A stretch of 64,000 bases of DNA from Elusimicrobiota bacterium (GTDB lineage: Bacteria; Elusimicrobiota; Elusimicrobia; FEN-1173). The position numbers were made by a program, and so were the translations under genes. This document shows positions 61,921 to 64,000 of the stretch, piece by piece; the first letter of the stretch is position 1; every line of letters begins with the position of its first letter. Below the pieces are notes generated by a model, which was not told the origin of the DNA, did no database searches, and saw nothing but the letters and a program-made list of their open reading frames with translations. Where the stretch lies: contig JADKHR010000001.1 in NCBI GenBank assembly GCA_016721625.1, positions 248,001 through 312,000 on the forward strand. Reading direction: 5' to 3'.

Positions 61921-64000
61921 ATGCGATTTCCCTCACGGATCCTGGCGCTTGGTTGGTCCCTTTCCTTGGTTGGTCTCGCCTGGGCTGAAAAGTCCCCCGG
62001 CGTGGAATGGCCGTTGAAATATGTGTCCGATGTGGGAACGGCCACGGTCTATCAACCGCAATTGGAAAGTTTTAAGGACAACAAAGTGACCGGTCGGTCG
62101 GCCGTTTCCGTATTGATGAGGGGGTCGAAGGAGCCGTGGTTTGGGGCTGTTTGGATGGAGGGGCGGGTGACCACGGATCGCGAAACGGGCCTTGTGACCG
62201 TTGAGTCGGTGCAAGTCACCGATGTGAAAGCTCCGGAGGTTCCCGCGGATGGGGTGGCCAAACTCAAGAAGTTCCTCTCCGAACAACTGACCCAAAGTCG
62301 TTTCGTTATCCCCTTGGCGCAATTGACCGCCTCGCTGGAAACCATGGAAAATAAAGGGCCAGGGGATACAGGTCTTTCCACAACCCCGCCGGAGATATTG
62401 TTTCGGACCAAACCCGCCGTCCTCTTAATCATGGATGGGGATCCTAAAACCCAGCCGATCCAAGAGGGTAAGTTGCTCCAGGTGGTCAACACGGCGGAGG
62501 TTCTCGTTCAGGTCTCCACCGGCTCCTTCTATTACCTCTGGACCCCTGAAGGTTGGATTGGAGCGGACAAGTTAGAGGGCCCCTGGTCTCGCGCCACGGC
62601 GGTGCCTGCTCCGGTGGAGGAGTTGGGAAAGAAATTAACGCAGAGTGGGCCACCGCCGGCCAAGAACGCGAAAAAGCCGAGCGGGGCCGCGCCGGAGGTT
62701 GTTATTCGGCATGAACCGGCGGAGCTTTTTGTCAGCAAGGGTCAACCTCAGTTTGAGCCGCTCAAAGGGGTCAACCTTCTCCACGTGGCAAATTCCGACC
62801 AAAATATCCTAATGGACATTAAGTCCCAGGACATCTACGTGGTCGCGTCGGGGCGTTGGTATAAATCGAAGAAGACCGAGGGGCCCTGGACCTACGTGGC
62901 CGCCGATAAGTTGCCGGAAGATTTTGCCAAGATCCCGGCCAATTCTTCCCGGGCGGGGGTGCTCCCTTTCATCGCGGGAACCCCGCAAGCGCGCGAAGCG
63001 GTGCTGGACGCCTCCGTCCCCCAAACCGCCGCGGTTAAAAAAGGTCCGGCGGATGTGAAAGTGGTCTACGACGGGGCCCCGAAGTGGAAAGCGGTTGAGG
63101 GGATGGAAAAGAACGAAGTGGCTTACGCGGAAAATACCGCGGACGCCATTTTTAAAGTAAAAAACAGATATTACCTTTGCAAAGAGGCGGTTTGGTATGA
63201 GGCGGCACAGCCCGAGGGCCCCTGGAGCGTGGCGGTATCGATCCCTTCCGAGCTGAACAAACTTCCGCCCAGCACCCCCAATTACCAGAGCAGTTATGTT
63301 TACATCTATGAGTCCACTCCCGAGGTGGTCTACGTCGGCTACACGCCGGGCTACATGGGATGCTATGTCTACGGTCCCACGGTTGTTTACGGCACGGGGT
63401 TCTACTATCCCCCTTATTATGGGTATGGCGGCGCCTATTACGGGAGACCCATGACCTACGGATATCATGCTTATTACAACCCCGCCACAGGGTGGGGGGC
63501 TGTTGGTTATCATGGTCCGAATGGTGGAATCGCCGTCAGTGGCCCCGTGGGCGGTTGGGGAAGGCCCGGCGGGCCCAACGGCATTGGAGGCCCTGGCGGT
63601 CCTGGGGGGGCCGGCGGAGTGGGGGGGATTGGCGGACCCGGCAAGCCCGGAAATGTAGGCGCGCGGCCGACCCCTACCCAAGGGGGAAGTAAGCAAAACC
63701 TATATAATCAGGCCAATCGAGGCGGAGGGGCGCCGGTCAAACCGACCGCTCGTCCATCCGGACCAGCCCCATCCGCGGGGGCAGGTTCGCCTTCCGTAGG
63801 CTCGCGGCCGGCAAACACCCCTTTACCCGCCGGCGGAAAAAACAATATGTATGCCGATCCCAGCGGGAATGTTCACCGTCAGAACAGCAGTGGCGGTTGG
63901 GAATCCCAAAGCGGAGGGAAATGGTCCCCAGCTCCCTCCTCCAATGGGAACCGCAACTCAGACCTTAACCGCCAGAGCCAAATGCGCCAAAGTTCCTCTT
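61921..64000 (+). CDS. Large exported surface protein of the so-called carbohydrate-binding V/XII type (partial at the window end)
   Basis: The frame from ATG 61921 stays open to the last base (about 693 residues seen). Signal peptide (ILALGWSLSLVGLAWA). Three repeats of a short module follow, each with a bound aromatic core: YYLWTPEGWIGADKLEGPW, IYVVASGRWYKSKKTEGPW and YYLCKEAVWYEAAQPEGPW. Then a Tyr/Gly-rich stretch (63300-63500), a Gly/Pro-rich stretch (63540-63660) and a Pro/Ser/Asn-rich tail. The family name comes from annotation habit; sugar binding is not shown. Confidence 0.7.
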   Translation, partial: MRFPSRILALGWSLSLVGLAWAEKSPGVEWPLKYVSDVGTATVYQPQLESFKDNKVTGRSAVSVLMRGSKEPWFGAVWMEGRVTTDRETGLVTVESVQVTDVKAPEVPADGVAKLKKFLSEQLTQSRFVIPLAQLTASLETMENKGPGDTGLSTTPPEILFRTKPAVLLIMDGDPKTQPIQEGKLLQVVNTAEVLVQVSTGSFYYLWTPEGWIGADKLEGPWSRATAVPAPVEELGKKLTQSGPPPAKNAKKPSGAAPEVVIRHEPAELFVSKGQPQFEPLKGVNLLHVANSDQNILMDIKSQDIYVVASGRWYKSKKTEGPWTYVAADKLPEDFAKIPANSSRAGVLPFIAGTPQAREAVLDASVPQTAAVKKGPADVKVVYDGAPKWKAVEGMEKNEVAYAENTADAIFKVKNRYYLCKEAVWYEAAQPEGPWSVAVSIPSELNKLPPSTPNYQSSYVYIYESTPEVVYVGYTPGYMGCYVYGPTVVYGTGFYYPPYYGYGGAYYGRPMTYGYHAYYNPATGWGAVGYHGPNGGIAVSGPVGGWGRPGGPNGIGGPGGPGGAGGVGGIGGPGKPGNVGARPTPTQGGSKQNLYNQANRGGGAPVKPTARPSGPAPSAGAGSPSVGSRPANTPLPAGGKNNMYADPSGNVHRQNSSGGWESQSGGKWSPAPSSNGNRNSDLNRQSQMRQSSS

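Overview
The window is a GC-rich chromosomal segment from a diderm bacterium. Signs of a Gram-negative type envelope include a LolA-like carrier, an AsmA-like protein, a patatin fused to a BamA-type barrel, a PorV/PorQ-like barrel and a MetA-degradation-type porin. The housekeeping gene order (rimP-nusA-infB-rbfA-DHH-truB-ribF; rpsO-pnp; ftsK-lolA-rodZ-rimO-pgsA-pgpA-recA-xerD), the carboxynorspermidine pair and the Fn3/sorting-domain protein next to a PorV-like barrel suggest an Elusimicrobiota-like lineage. That placement is inference and no marker was searched. Promoters with good -35/-10 boxes and 16-17 bp spacers recur, so the main sigma factor looks sigma70-like.

Layout. 85-7364: translation and RNA operon with a promoter and a terminator-like hairpin in front of rimP. 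7417-8839: a YjdF-like membrane protein and a metallopeptidase. 8882-13125: rpsO, pnp, accB, a winged-helix protein and uppP. 13141-21455: ftsK to xerD, with recA behind its own promoter. 21491-25509: a Trm112-like protein, a serine hydrolase, a permease and an exported unknown. 25515-27098 (minus): prfC. 27537-33665: an operon for a secreted Fn3 protein, a PorV-like barrel with TPRs, a TPR protein, a histidine kinase and a response regulator. 33788-35754: a lipoprotein, unknown small genes and a GlsB-like protein. 35806-38013 (minus): a DEAD-box helicase operon with a terminator-like hairpin in its leader. 38297-46188: a MoxR/DUF58/Bat (aerotolerance-type) operon. 46220-47676 (minus): a cation/proton antiporter. 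47747-51437: carboxynorspermidine decarboxylase and synthase, exported MsrA and a membrane protein. 51434-52365: a tRNA-Gly flanked on both sides by repeats built around pieces of its own ends. 52479-55862: an SRPBCC protein, a LysR regulator and an ABC-F protein. 55944-64000: outer-membrane and surface proteins, the last one cut by the window end.

Two themes cut across the regions. First, at least fourteen genes, many of them normally essential (rimP, nusA, truB, pnp, accB, rodZ, rimO), are broken by single-base shifts, mostly in short homopolymer runs. This looks like residual assembly error rather than decay; for such genes I give the span of the repaired gene. Second, several start codons lie only 6-7 bases after a -10 box (rpsO, YjdF-like, a 31-codon ORF, patatin, LysR), which points to leaderless mRNAs.

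The least explained parts are the tRNA-Gly repeat locus, the leader hairpins in front of the nusA operon and of the RNA helicase, the structured rpsO-pnp spacer, and the secreted-protein/PorV/TPR/two-component operon.
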